Shown here: piece by piece, positions 25,371 to 35,045 of the stretch
How positions within the stretch are numbered: the stretch's first letter is position 1
How the letters are laid out: the number at the start of each line of letters is the position of its first letter
Source of the DNA: Streptomyces sp. NBC_01478
GTDB taxonomy: Bacteria; Actinomycetota; Actinomycetes; Streptomycetales; Streptomycetaceae
Direction of reading: 5' to 3'
Assembly: GCF_036227225.1 (NCBI RefSeq)
Contig: NZ_CP109444.1
Location: 10,645,501-10,709,500 of the forward strand
Length of the DNA: 64,000 bases
Notes under the pieces: generated by a model
Told to the model about the DNA's origin: nothing
Database searches by the model: none
What the model saw: only the letters and a program-made list of their open reading frames with translations
Position numbers and translations under genes: made by a program

Positions 25371-27035
25371 ATGGGTCCCGTACTTGCCGGCGTCCTCCAG
25401 TTGCTCGCCCTGATAGGAGCACTGGCACTCGCCTACGTCCCCCTTGGCAACTACATGGCCAAGGTCTACTCCTCCGACAAGCACTGGCGTGTCGAGAAGT
25501 GGATCTACAAGGGCATCGGTGCCAACCCCGACACCGAGATGCGCTGGCTCGCGTATCTGCGCGGCGTGCTGGCCTTCTCCGCGGTAGGCGTTCTCTTCCT
25601 CTACCTGCTCCAGCGGATTCAGGGCGTGCTGCCCGGTTCGCTCGGCTTCTCCGCGATCTCGCCGGCGCAGGCGTTCAACACGGCTGCTTCCTTCGTCACC
25701 AACACCAACTGGCAGTCGTACTACGGCGAGCAGGCCATGGGCCACGTCGTACAGACCGCCGGTCTGGCCGTGCAGAACTTCGTCTCCGCCGCTGTCGGCA
25801 TCGCCGTCGCGGTGGCTCTCGTGCGCGGCTTCGCGCGCTCGCGTACCGGTGAACTCGGCAACTTCTGGGCCGACTTGGTGCGCGGCGTCATTCGCATCCT
25901 GATCCCCGGTTCGATCATCGCCGCGCTCGTGCTGGTCGCCTGCGGTGCGATCCAGAACTTCTCCGGCATTCACGAGGTCGGTCAGTTCATGGGCGGCCAC
26001 CAGCAGTGGAACGGCGGCGCGGTCGCTTCCCAGGAGGCGATCAAGGAGTTCGGTACCAACGGTGGCGGTTACTTCAACGCCAACTCCGCCCACCCCTTCG
26101 AGAACCCGACCCCGTTCACGAACCTCTTCGAGATCTTCCTGCTGCTGGTCATCCCGTTCTCGCTGACCCGCACGTTCGGTGTGATGGTCGGGAGCGTGAA
26201 GCAGGGGTACGCGATTCTCGCCACCATGGCCACCATCTGGGTCGGCTTCGTCGCCCTGATGATGTGGACCGAGTTCGCCCACCACGGCGCGGCGCTCCAG
26301 GCCGCCGGTGGTGCGATGGAGGGCAAGGAGTCCCGGATCGGTGTCGGCGCCTCCTCGATCTTCGCGGTGTCGACGACGCTGACCTCGACGGGCGCGGTGG
26401 ACTCCTTCCACTCCTCGTTCACCGGGCTCGGCGGCGGAATCACCATCCTGGGCATGCAGTTGGGCGAGATCGCACCCGGTGGTACCGGCTCCGGTCTCTA
26501 CGGAATGCTGATCATGGCGGTCATCGCGGTGTTCATCGCCGGGCTCATGGTCGGCCGTACGCCCGAGTACCTGGGCAAGAAGATCGGCACCCGCGAGATG
26601 AAGCTCGCGGCCTGCTACATCCTGATCACCCCGGCCCTGGTACTGATCTTCGCCGCCGCCTCCATGGCGCTGCCGACCCCGCCGCACTCCATGCTGAACT
26701 CCGGCGCGCACGGCTTCTCCGAAGTGCTGTACGCCTTCACCTCCGCCGCCAACAACAACGGCTCCGCCTTCGCAGGCCTGAACGCGAACACCGACTGGTA
26801 CAACACCATGACCGGACTCGCGATGGTCCTCGGCCGCTTCCTGCCGATGGTGTTCGTGCTGGCGCTGGCCGGTTCGCTCGCCGAGCAGAAGCCGGTCCCG
26901 GCGACGGCGGGCACCCTGCGCACCGAAAAGCCGCTGTTCACGGGTCTGCTGGTGGGCGCGATTCTGATCATCACCGGTCTGACGTACTTCCCGGCGCTGG
27001 CGCTGGGGCCGCTGGCCGAGGGGCTGGCGTCATGA
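25371..27035 (+). CDS. kdpA: KdpA, K+-binding and translocating subunit
   Basis: A 554-residue membrane protein, typical length for KdpA. It belongs to the K+ channel-like transporter superfamily: four repeats contribute selectivity-filter loops, seen here as [24 protein letters not shown] and [11 protein letters not shown]. It binds extracellular K+ and passes it through the KdpA-KdpB tunnel. Its stop overlaps the kdpB start (ATGA at 27032). Nothing unusual was seen. Confidence 0.95.
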   Translation: MGPVLAGVLQLLALIGALALAYVPLGNYMAKVYSSDKHWRVEKWIYKGIGANPDTEMRWLAYLRGVLAFSAVGVLFLYLLQRIQGVLPGSLGFSAISPAQAFNTAASFVTNTNWQSYYGEQAMGHVVQTAGLAVQNFVSAAVGIAVAVALVRGFARSRTGELGNFWADLVRGVIRILIPGSIIAALVLVACGAIQNFSGIHEVGQFMGGHQQWNGGAVASQEAIKEFGTNGGGYFNANSAHPFENPTPFTNLFEIFLLLVIPFSLTRTFGVMVGSVKQGYAILATMATIWVGFVALMMWTEFAHHGAALQAAGGAMEGKESRIGVGASSIFAVSTTLTSTGAVDSFHSSFTGLGGGITILGMQLGEIAPGGTGSGLYGMLIMAVIAVFIAGLMVGRTPEYLGKKIGTREMKLAACYILITPALVLIFAAASMALPTPPHSMLNSGAHGFSEVLYAFTSAANNNGSAFAGLNANTDWYNTMTGLAMVLGRFLPMVFVLALAGSLAEQKPVPATAGTLRTEKPLFTGLLVGAILIITGLTYFPALALGPLAEGLAS

Positions 27036-29176
27036 CCACCCGCATAGACGACCAAGAAAACCAAGAGGACTCGATGTCCACTGCCACTCCGACCCGGGCG
27101 CCGCACAGCGATGTGCCGACCGGTCACAAGGACGAAGGCAAGGTCGGCGCGGGTCTGTTCGACCCGAAGCAGCTGATCAAGTCCCTGCCGGACGCTCTTC
27201 GCAAGCTCGACCCGCGGGTGATGGTCAAGTCCCCCGTGATGTTCGTGGTCCTCGTCGGCTCGGTGCTGACGACGATCTTCTCCTTCAAGGACCCGGGCGA
27301 CTGGTTCGGCTGGGCGATCAGCGTCTGGCTGTGGCTGACCGTCATCTTCGCCAACCTGGCGGAGGCCGTCGCCGAGGGCCGCGGCAAGGCGCAGGCCGAC
27401 ACCCTGCGCAAGGCCAAGACCGACACGGTCGCGCGGCGTCTGGGCAAGGACGGCAAGACCGAGGAGCAGGTGCCCGGCACCGAGCTCACGATCGGCGACC
27501 TGGTCGTGTGCGAGGCGGGCGACATCATCCCCGGCGACGGTGACGTCGTAGAGGGCGTTGCGAGTGTCGACGAGTCGGCGATCACCGGCGAATCGGCGCC
27601 CGTCATCCGTGAGTCCGGCGGCGACCGCTCGGCCGTCACCGGCGGTACGAAGGTTCTCTCCGACCGCATCGTCATCAAGATCACGACGAAGCCCGGCGAG
27701 ACCTTCATCGACCGGATGATCGCCCTGGTCGAGGGCGCCGCCCGGCAGAAGACGCCCAACGAGATCGCGCTGAACATCCTGTTGGCCTCGCTGACGATCG
27801 TCTTCCTCCTCGCGGTGGCGACCCTGCCGCCGTTCGCGGACTACGCGGGCACGCACCTCACGATGGTCGTGCTGGTGGCCCTGCTGGTCTGTCTGATCCC
27901 GACGACGATCGGCGCGCTCCTGTCCGCGATCGGTATCGCGGGTATGGACCGACTGGTGCAGCGCAACGTTCTGGCGATGTCGGGCCGTGCGGTCGAGGCC
28001 GCAGGTGACGTGTCGACGCTGCTGCTGGACAAGACCGGCACCATCACCCTCGGCAACCGCCAGGCGTCGGAGTTCGTGCCGGTGTCCGGCACCACCGAGG
28101 CCGAGTTGGCGGATGCCGCCCAGCTTTCCTCGCTGGCCGACGAGACGCCCGAGGGCCGTTCCATCGTCGTCCTGGCGAAGGAGAAGTACGGCCTGCGCGA
28201 GCGCCACCAGGGCGAGCTGGCAAATGCCGAGTGGATCGCCTTCACCGCCCAGACCCGCATGTCGGGTGTCGACGTGGACGGGCGCAAGACCCGTAAGGGC
28301 GCGGCCGGTTCGGTCATCACCTGGGTCAAGGAGCAGGGCGGTACCGTCTCCGAGGACGCCGACACCCTCGCCAACCGCATCTCGGAAGCCGGTGGCACCC
28401 CGCTGCTCGTGGCTGTCGAGGACGACAACGGTGCCCGGATCCTGGGCGTCATCCATCTCAAGGACGTCGTCAAGGAAGGTATGCGCGAGCGGTTCGACGA
28501 GCTGCGCCGCATGGGCATCAAGACCATCATGATCACGGGCGACAACCCGCTGACCGCCAAGGCGATCGCGGAAGAAGCGGGCGTCGACGACTTTCTCGCG
28601 GAGGCCACTCCCGAGGACAAGATGGCCCTGATCAAGCGGGAGCAGGCCGGCGGCAAGCTGGTCGCGATGACCGGCGACGGCACGAACGACGCCCCGGCCC
28701 TCGCGCAGGCGGACGTCGGCGTGGCGATGAACACGGGTACGTCGGCCGCGAAGGAGGCCGGCAACATGGTCGACCTCGACTCGAACCCGACCAAGCTCAT
28801 CGAGATCGTCGAGATCGGCAAGCAACTCCTCATCACCCGGGGCGCGTTGACGACGTTCTCCATCGCCAACGACGTCGCGAAGTACTTCGCGATCATCCCG
28901 GCGCTGTTCGCGGCCGTCTACCCGGGCCTGGACAAGCTCAACATCATGCACCTGGCCTCGCCCGACTCCGCGATCCTGTCGGCCGTCATCTTCAACGCGC
29001 TCGTCATCATCGCGCTGGTGCCGCTCTCCCTTCGAGGTGTGCAGTACAAGCCGGTGAGCGCGGACAAGATGCTGCGGCGCAACCTCACGATCTATGGCCT
29101 CGGCGGCCTGATCGCGCCCTTCATCGGCATCAAGATCATTGACCTGCTCATCTCCCTCATCCCCGGAATCGGCTGA
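27032..29176 (+). CDS. kdpB: KdpB, catalytic P-type ATPase subunit
   Basis: A 714-residue P-type ATPase. Motifs: TGES in the actuator domain, [13 protein letters not shown] with the phosphorylated Asp, KGAAGSV in the nucleotide-binding domain, [10 protein letters not shown] in the hinge, and NDVAKYFA in the membrane. Translation probably starts at 27032, overlapping the kdpA stop. The ATG at 27074 (MSTATPT), which has AGAGGA upstream, is an equally good choice and would give 700 residues. The orphan copy at 12787-14940 shares nearly all of these motifs. Confidence 0.95.
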   Translation: MTTRIDDQENQEDSMSTATPTRAPHSDVPTGHKDEGKVGAGLFDPKQLIKSLPDALRKLDPRVMVKSPVMFVVLVGSVLTTIFSFKDPGDWFGWAISVWLWLTVIFANLAEAVAEGRGKAQADTLRKAKTDTVARRLGKDGKTEEQVPGTELTIGDLVVCEAGDIIPGDGDVVEGVASVDESAITGESAPVIRESGGDRSAVTGGTKVLSDRIVIKITTKPGETFIDRMIALVEGAARQKTPNEIALNILLASLTIVFLLAVATLPPFADYAGTHLTMVVLVALLVCLIPTTIGALLSAIGIAGMDRLVQRNVLAMSGRAVEAAGDVSTLLLDKTGTITLGNRQASEFVPVSGTTEAELADAAQLSSLADETPEGRSIVVLAKEKYGLRERHQGELANAEWIAFTAQTRMSGVDVDGRKTRKGAAGSVITWVKEQGGTVSEDADTLANRISEAGGTPLLVAVEDDNGARILGVIHLKDVVKEGMRERFDELRRMGIKTIMITGDNPLTAKAIAEEAGVDDFLAEATPEDKMALIKREQAGGKLVAMTGDGTNDAPALAQADVGVAMNTGTSAAKEAGNMVDLDSNPTKLIEIVEIGKQLLITRGALTTFSIANDVAKYFAIIPALFAAVYPGLDKLNIMHLASPDSAILSAVIFNALVIIALVPLSLRGVQYKPVSADKMLRRNLTIYGLGGLIAPFIGIKIIDLLISLIPGIG

Positions 29177-29181
29177 TCGGC

Positions 29182-29850
29182 ATGAACAACTCGGTTACGA
29201 ACACCGCCCGGTTGCTCTGGGCCGGTCTGCGGGCCCTCCTGGTACTCACCGTGGTGACGGGCGTCATCTACCCGCTCGCCGTCACGGGGATTGCCCAGGC
29301 GCTGTTCAACAACAAGGCGAACGGCTCGGAGATCAAGGCGGACGGCAAGGTCGTCGGCTCCTCCCTCATCGGGCAGTCGTACAACCTGCCGTTGAAGAAG
29401 GGCCAGGAGACCCCGGACCCGGATCTGAAGTGGTTCCAGGGCCGCCCGCAGAACGGACTCGGCACCAACAGCATCAACACGCAGTACTCGTTGATCCTGT
29501 CCGGCGCCACCAACCTCTCCGCCGACAGCAAGGTACTCCTCCAGCAGGTGAAGGACGCCAAGGCCGCCGTCATCAAGGACAACTCGGTGCCCGGCTACAC
29601 GGTCAAGGCGTCCCAGGTGCCCGCCGACGCGGTCACCTCCTCCGGCTCCGGACTCGACCCGGACATCTCCCCGGCGTACGCGGACCTCCAGGCCCACCGC
29701 ATCGCCGAGAAGAACGGGCTGTCCGTCGCCCAGGTGCAGAAGCTGGTCGACGACCACACCGACGGCCGCACCCTCGGCTTCATCGGCGAGCCCACGGTGA
29801 ACGTCCTGGAACTCAACATCGCGCTCAAGTCCCTTGTGACGAAGAGCTGA
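29182..29850 (+). CDS. kdpC: KdpC, K+-transporting ATPase subunit C
   Basis: A 222-residue protein with one N-terminal TM helix (LRALLVLTVVTGVIYPLAVTG) and an extracytoplasmic domain with GRPQNGLGTNSINTQYS, DAVTSSGSGLDPDISP and the C-terminal NVLELN. This is the normal KdpC architecture. KdpC raises the K+ affinity of the pump. It begins 5 bp after kdpB and ends before a strong hairpin. Confidence 0.95.
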   Translation: MNNSVTNTARLLWAGLRALLVLTVVTGVIYPLAVTGIAQALFNNKANGSEIKADGKVVGSSLIGQSYNLPLKKGQETPDPDLKWFQGRPQNGLGTNSINTQYSLILSGATNLSADSKVLLQQVKDAKAAVIKDNSVPGYTVKASQVPADAVTSSGSGLDPDISPAYADLQAHRIAEKNGLSVAQVQKLVDDHTDGRTLGFIGEPTVNVLELNIALKSLVTKS

Positions 29851-29873
29851 TGGCGTTACGCGACGATCCGCGT

Positions 29874-29916
29874 GGGAGTCGGCGGCCGGGGAGACGTCCC
29901 GGATCCGCCGACTCCC
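29874..29916 (+). terminator. Strong hairpin behind kdpC
   Basis: Perfect 12-bp stem, GGGAGTCGGCGG at 29874-29885 and its complement at 29905-29916, with a nested CCGGG/CCCGG stem inside the loop. It separates kdpFABC from the kdpE-kdpD pair, which would then need read-through or its own promoter. Confidence 0.75.
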
Positions 29917-29986
29917 GTCGCATTGAGGCCGGTTGTGCTGTTCCCGGACTTCGCGACTGCCCGTACGACACGAAAGGCGTACACCC

Positions 29987-30670
29987 ATGACCAGGGTGTT
30001 GGTGGTGGAGGACGACCCGCAGCTCGTACGGGCCCTCGTAATCAACATGCAGGCACGCCATTACGGCGTCGACGCGGCGCCCGACGGCGCCACCGCGCTC
30101 CGGCTCGCGGCGGCGCGACAGCCCGACGTGGTGATGCTCGACCTCGGACTGCCCGACATGGACGGCGTCGACGTCATCAAGGCGCTGCGCGGCTGGACCC
30201 GGGTCCCGATCCTGGTCTTGTCGGCCCGGCAGGCGTCGGATGAGAAGGTCGCCGCGCTCGACGCGGGCGCGGACGACTACATCACGAAGCCGTTCAGCAT
30301 GGACGAGCTTCTGGCCCGCCTGCGAGCCGCTGTCCGCCGTAGGGAGGACACGCCGCTCGTTCCGGAGTCGACCGTGGTGGAGACCGACGAGTTCACCGTC
30401 GATCTGCGTGCCAAGAAGGCGACGCGGGGCGGACATGACATCCGGCTGACCCCGACCGAATGGCACCTGCTGGAGATCCTGATCACCAACCCCGGCCGCC
30501 TGATCACCCAGAAGCACCTGCTCCAAGAGGTCTGGGGGGTGTCCCAGAGCAACAAGACCAACTACCTGCGGGTCTACATGGCCCAGTTGCGCCGCAAACT
30601 GGAGACGGACCCCGCCCACCCCCGCTATCTGATCACCGAGCCCGGCATGGGCTACCGCTTCGAAGGATGA
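29987..30670 (+). CDS. kdpE: KdpE, OmpR-family response regulator
   Basis: A 227-residue regulator. The receiver domain (1-120) has the acidic pair EDD at 8-10, phospho-acceptor Asp in VVMLDLGLPDMDG (residue 52) and Lys in YITKPF. The C-terminal winged helix has LTPTEWHLLEILITNPG and YLRVYMAQLRRKLE. It starts at the ATG at 29987 with AAAGG upstream. It is the only OmpR-family regulator in the window and the natural candidate to bind the 11-bp repeats found at a dozen promoters. No clear array lies directly upstream of it. Confidence 0.92.
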   Translation: MTRVLVVEDDPQLVRALVINMQARHYGVDAAPDGATALRLAAARQPDVVMLDLGLPDMDGVDVIKALRGWTRVPILVLSARQASDEKVAALDAGADDYITKPFSMDELLARLRAAVRRREDTPLVPESTVVETDEFTVDLRAKKATRGGHDIRLTPTEWHLLEILITNPGRLITQKHLLQEVWGVSQSNKTNYLRVYMAQLRRKLETDPAHPRYLITEPGMGYRFEG

Positions 30671-30672
30671 AC

Positions 30673-33216
30673 ATGGGACGCGGCAAGCTCCGGATCTACC
30701 TCGGCGCGGCACCGGGCGTCGGCAAGACGTACGCGATGCTCTCCGAGGCACACCGGCGCGTGGAACGCGGCACCGACTGCGTGATCGCCTTCGTGGAACA
30801 CCACGGCCGGCCGCGCACCGAGGTGATGCTGCACGGCCTGGAGGAGATCCCGCGCCGCGAACTGGAGTACCGGGGCACGACGTTCACCGAGATGGACATC
30901 GACGCCGTCCTGGCCCGGAACCCCCAGGTGGCGATGGTCGACGAGCTGCCCCACACCAACGTCCCCGGCTCCCGCAACACCAAGCGCTGGCAGGACGTCG
31001 AGGAACTCCTCGCGGCCGGAATCGACGTCGTCTCGACCGTCAACATCCAGCATCTTGAGTCGCTCGGCGACGTCGTCGAGTCCATCACCGGCGTACGGCA
31101 GCAGGAGACCGTGCCCGACGAAGTCGTACGCCGGGCCGACCAGATCGAGCTCGTCGACATGTCGCCGCAGGCGCTCCGCCGCCGGATGGCGCACGGCAAC
31201 ATCTACAAGCCGGACAAGGTCGACGCGGCCCTCTCGAACTACTTCCGGCCCGGAAACCTCACCGCCCTGCGGGAGTTGGCGCTGCTGTGGGTGGCCGACC
31301 GGGTCGACGCCTATCTGACCGAGTACCGCAGTGAGCATCAGGTGTCGACGATCTGGGGCTCGCGGGAGCGGATCGTGGTGGGCCTGACTGGCGGGCCGGA
31401 GGGCCGGACACTGATCCGCCGGGCCGCGCGCCTCGCCGAAAAGGGCGCCGGCGGCGAGGTGTTGGCTGTCTACATCTCGCGCAGTGACGGCCTGACCTCC
31501 GCCTCGCCCAAGGAACTGGCCGTCCAGCGAACACTGGTGGAGGATCTGGGCGGCACGTTCCATCAGGTCGTCGGCGACGACGTCTCGGCCGCGCTGCTGG
31601 ACTTCTCCCGCGGGGTGAACGCCACCCAGATCGTGATGGGTGTCTCCCGGCGCAGGAGCTGGCAGTACGTGTTCGGGCCCGGCGTCGGCTCGACGGTCGC
31701 CCGTGAGTCCGGACCCGATCTCGACGTCCACCTCATCACGCACGACGAGGTGGGCAAGGGACGCGGACTGCCCGTGAACCGGGGCGCGCGGCTCGGCCGG
31801 CCCAGGCTCATCTGGGGCTGGCTCGTGGGCGTGCTGGGCCCCGTCCTGCTCACCCTTCTGCTGACCAGCGCCACCCCGGCTGTCGGCCTCGCCAACGACA
31901 TGCTGCTCTTCCTCACCCTGACCGTCGCGGCGGCTCTGCTCGGCGGACTCCTCCCCGCGCTGGCCTCGGCGGCGGTGGGATCGCTGCTGCTGAACTGGTA
32001 CTTCACCCCGCCCGTCCACACGTTCACCATCGCCGACCCCAAGAACATCGTCGCCATCGCGATCTTCGTCGGTGTGGCCGTCTCCGTGGCCTCGGTGGTG
32101 GACCTCGCCGCCAGGCGCACCGATCAGGCGGCCCGGCTGCGCGCCGAGTCCGAGATCCTGTCCTTCCTCGCGGGCAGCGTGCTGCGCGGCGAGACCAGCC
32201 TGGAGGCTCTGCTGGAGCGGGTGCGGGAGACCTTCGGCATGGAGTCGGTGGCGCTGCTGGAACGGGCCGGCGAGCTGGATCCGTGGACCTGCGCGGGCAG
32301 TGTCGGCCCCCGTCCCTGCCAGAACCCCGAGCACGCGGACGTCGATGTGCCGGTCGGCGACCACATGTCCCTGGCCTTGTCGGGGCGCGTACTGCCGGCC
32401 TCCGACCGCCGGGTGCTCGCCGCGTTCGCCGCCCAGGCCGTTGTCGTCCTGGACCGCCGGCGCCTACAGCAAGAGGCCGACCAGGCCAAGGAGTTGGCCG
32501 AGGGCAACCGCATCCGCACCGCGCTGCTGGCCGCCGTCAGCCACGACCTCCGTACCCCACTGGCCGGGATAAAGGCGGCCGTCACGTCTCTGCGCTCCGA
32601 CGACGTCGACTGGTCGGAGGAGGACCGGGCGGAGCTCTTGGAAGCCATTGAGGCGGGCGCCGACCGCCTCGACCAACTGGTGGGCAACCTGCTCGACATG
32701 TCCCGCCTGCAGACCGGCACGGTGACCCCCATCATCCGCGAGACCGACCTCGACGAGGTCGTGCCGATGGCGCTGGTCGCGGTGCCGGAGGACAGCGTGG
32801 AACTGGACATCCCGGAGACGCTGCCCATGGTCCACGTGGATCGGGGGCTGCTGGAGCGGGCCGTCGCCAACATTGTGGAGAACGCGGTCAAGTACAGCCC
32901 GCCGGAGGAGAAGGTCCTCGTGTCGGCGAGCGCCATCGCGGACCGGGTCGAGGTGCGTGTGGTGGACCGCGGGCAGGGTGTCCCCGACGAGGCCAAGGAC
33001 CGCATCTTCGAGCCCTTCCAACGCTATGGCGACTCTCCGCGCGGCGCCGGGGTCGGCCTCGGCCTGGCCGTGGCCCGCGGCTTCACGGAAGCCCTGGGCG
33101 GCACCCTGAGCGCGGAGGACACACCGGGCGGCGGACTCACGATGGTGCTCAGCCTGCCGACAGCACCGGAGCGCCGGCCGGAGCAGCCGGATCTGTCGGC
33201 CGCGGTCACGCCCTGA
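30673..33216 (+). CDS. kdpD: KdpD sensor histidine kinase 2, partner of KdpE
   Basis: An 847-residue kinase with the full KdpD plan: Walker A GAAPGVGKT in the N-terminal domain, the NYFRPGNLTALRELALLW motif, USP-like domain, four TM helices (about 380-480), GAF-like region, HisKA with SHDLRTPLAG (His near residue 624) and ATPase motifs NIVENAVKYSPP and GVGLGLAVARG. The kdpE stop overlaps an ATG at 30667. The ATG at 30673 has AAGGA at proper distance and is preferred. It is paralogous to the sensor at 18986 over its whole length. This copy is the expected cognate sensor of KdpE. Confidence 0.92.
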   Translation: MGRGKLRIYLGAAPGVGKTYAMLSEAHRRVERGTDCVIAFVEHHGRPRTEVMLHGLEEIPRRELEYRGTTFTEMDIDAVLARNPQVAMVDELPHTNVPGSRNTKRWQDVEELLAAGIDVVSTVNIQHLESLGDVVESITGVRQQETVPDEVVRRADQIELVDMSPQALRRRMAHGNIYKPDKVDAALSNYFRPGNLTALRELALLWVADRVDAYLTEYRSEHQVSTIWGSRERIVVGLTGGPEGRTLIRRAARLAEKGAGGEVLAVYISRSDGLTSASPKELAVQRTLVEDLGGTFHQVVGDDVSAALLDFSRGVNATQIVMGVSRRRSWQYVFGPGVGSTVARESGPDLDVHLITHDEVGKGRGLPVNRGARLGRPRLIWGWLVGVLGPVLLTLLLTSATPAVGLANDMLLFLTLTVAAALLGGLLPALASAAVGSLLLNWYFTPPVHTFTIADPKNIVAIAIFVGVAVSVASVVDLAARRTDQAARLRAESEILSFLAGSVLRGETSLEALLERVRETFGMESVALLERAGELDPWTCAGSVGPRPCQNPEHADVDVPVGDHMSLALSGRVLPASDRRVLAAFAAQAVVVLDRRRLQQEADQAKELAEGNRIRTALLAAVSHDLRTPLAGIKAAVTSLRSDDVDWSEEDRAELLEAIEAGADRLDQLVGNLLDMSRLQTGTVTPIIRETDLDEVVPMALVAVPEDSVELDIPETLPMVHVDRGLLERAVANIVENAVKYSPPEEKVLVSASAIADRVEVRVVDRGQGVPDEAKDRIFEPFQRYGDSPRGAGVGLGLAVARGFTEALGGTLSAEDTPGGGLTMVLSLPTAPERRPEQPDLSAAVTP

Positions 33217-33852
33217 AGGGCGAGGCTCGACGGCCTCGGACAGCGGGTGGGACGGCCTCAGCGCCTGTGTTTGATGCTGGCATGACAGCTTGTTTGGTCG
33301 GTGTGCTTGCGAGAGCGTCATCCTTGTCGGACGTCGTGTGGAAGATGCTGCGATGCCGGAGCGGTTGTCGGCCTGCGCAGGAGTGCGCTTGGCAGTTGAC
33401 GGATGACAGTCGTCGGTTCGTGGCGGAGAACTGGCGGCTCAGGTTGCTGCGTTCCTGTTTGAGTCATCTCGTGGCTTCGTAGGTGGACAACCGACTCCAG
33501 CTGTAGGCAGGTTCCGACTCCACCTGCCGGGTGGCACAAGACCTTGACGGTTTCCCTGACGTGCGCAGCCGCCGGCGTCCGCGCTGCGCGACCGCCGCGT
33601 CTGAGCAGCCTCACCCGAACGCCGGACAGTGAAACGCCTCGGACTGGCAGCGGCCGCCACGGAGTCGCGGTGGACGGCCGGCGCCGACGTCGCGCCCTGT
33701 GATCAGACCCAGTGGTGGTCTCTGGAAGTCGGTGACTGTGACGATCGGGTCCGGTCCGGGCCGGACGGGGATCTTGGTGTCCGGGGGCGGGGTGAGTCGT
33801 TCTTGCTGGTGGCGGTCGTCCGGACCGCCCTTCACCGAAGGATCTTCTGTTG
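33217..33852. other. 636-bp region without a recognised gene
   Basis: Between kdpD and the nitrilase-type gene. Several short frames exist on both strands, but none has a convincing ribosome site or recognisable domain. TTGACG at 33544 and CTGACG at 33556 resemble the regulon repeat, but are 12 bp apart. Function not visible. Confidence 0.5.
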
Positions 33853-34788
33853 ATGACTCAGCCTGTCCGTGTCGTGTTCCGCTCTGCCTCGCGCGCCGCG
33901 CCCGCTGTCGGTGAAGGACTTCGGGTGGCGCTGTACCAGGGCCAGGGCTCGGTCGGCAGCCGGCAGGCGGTGGAGCAGAACCTGGAGCGTCTGGTCGGGG
34001 TGACCGCGCTGGCGGCGGACTACGGCTGTCAGGTGGTGGTCTTCCCGGAGAAGTACACCACCGGCTACGCGATCGGTCCCCAGCAGTGCCGCGAGCTGGC
34101 CGAGCACCGCGAGGGCCCCTCGGTCGAGCGTGCGCGGCTGGCGGCCAAGGAGAACGCCCTGGCCGTGGTCCTGCCCTACCCCGAACGCGACGGGGACGCG
34201 TTCTACGACTCGATCAGCATCATCGCTGCGGACGGGCTGGTGGCGGCGAACTACCGCAAGACCCATCTGTACGGGGCCGCCGAGCGGCGCAACTACTCCT
34301 TCGGCCAGGACCTGCCGCCCGTGGTCAGCCTGAACGGCATCGGGGTCGGCGTGCTCAACTGCTACGAGTGCGAGTTCCCGCCGCTGTACCAGTACCTCGC
34401 CGGGCGCGGGGCCCAGGTCGTGCTCGGGCCCACCGCCGCCGACGGGCACTTTCGCCTGGCCGACGGCACCATGAGCCAGGTGCCCTACCAGGACGCCACC
34501 CGCCACATCATCCCCGCCATGGCCGGCATCTGGCGCCTGTTCATCGCCTACGCCAACCGCCGCGGCTGGGAACAGGTCCCCGCAGGCTCCTGGCAGTACC
34601 AGGGCAACTCCGGCATCTGGGCCCCCGACGGCGAACCCCTGATCGCCGCCACCGCCGAAGACCGCCACCACGACTGCCTGCTCATCGCCGACTGCCTCCC
34701 CGCCACCGTCCCGCCCTTCAGCCCCGAAGGCCACCACCCCACCGACAACCGCCTCGCCCTCAACCCCACCCTGCAACCCGCCCGCTGA
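33853..34788 (+). CDS. Carbon-nitrogen hydrolase (nitrilase superfamily)
   Basis: A 311-residue amidase/nitrilase-fold enzyme. The Glu-Lys-Cys triad is visible: Glu in VVFPEKYTTGY, Lys in YRKTHLYG and Cys in LNCYECEFPP. Such enzymes hydrolyse amides, nitriles or N-carbamoyl compounds via a thioester on the cysteine. The substrate cannot be told. The ATG at 33853 follows GAAGGATC; the family core begins about 25 residues in (LRVALYQGQG), so a later start is possible. It stands alone between the kdp operon and the nested IS elements. Confidence 0.8.
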   Translation: MTQPVRVVFRSASRAAPAVGEGLRVALYQGQGSVGSRQAVEQNLERLVGVTALAADYGCQVVVFPEKYTTGYAIGPQQCRELAEHREGPSVERARLAAKENALAVVLPYPERDGDAFYDSISIIAADGLVAANYRKTHLYGAAERRNYSFGQDLPPVVSLNGIGVGVLNCYECEFPPLYQYLAGRGAQVVLGPTAADGHFRLADGTMSQVPYQDATRHIIPAMAGIWRLFIAYANRRGWEQVPAGSWQYQGNSGIWAPDGEPLIAATAEDRHHDCLLIADCLPATVPPFSPEGHHPTDNRLALNPTLQPAR

Positions 34789-35045
34789 GATCACCCACCG
34801 CCGGCACCGCCAAACAGACGGCACCCGGCCGGCCGCTCCGGCCCTGCACAGCGTCACCAATGCCGGCCGGATACCACCCACTCGCTGGCCGCCGGCGGGA
34901 ACATCCACCTGGCCACTGTCAATGCCCGGGCATTCCCGGGACCCCTCGCTCGCGTTCTCGTGAGCGCCCCGGACCGTTGGCTGGCCCCCAGCGGGATCAG
35001 CCCCCCTCCAACTGGAGTCAGAACTCGGTTCTGGCACAGATCTTG

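Noticed and set aside
26615..28951. Long minus-strand frames opposite kdpA and kdpB
   Set aside because: Composition is typical for antisense of high-GC genes, and the plus-strand genes are beyond doubt.
33544..33561. TTGACG and CTGACG resembling the regulon repeat behind kdpD
   Set aside because: The two units are 12 bp apart, not 11, there is no second pair, and no gene start lies in the right direction at a suitable distance.
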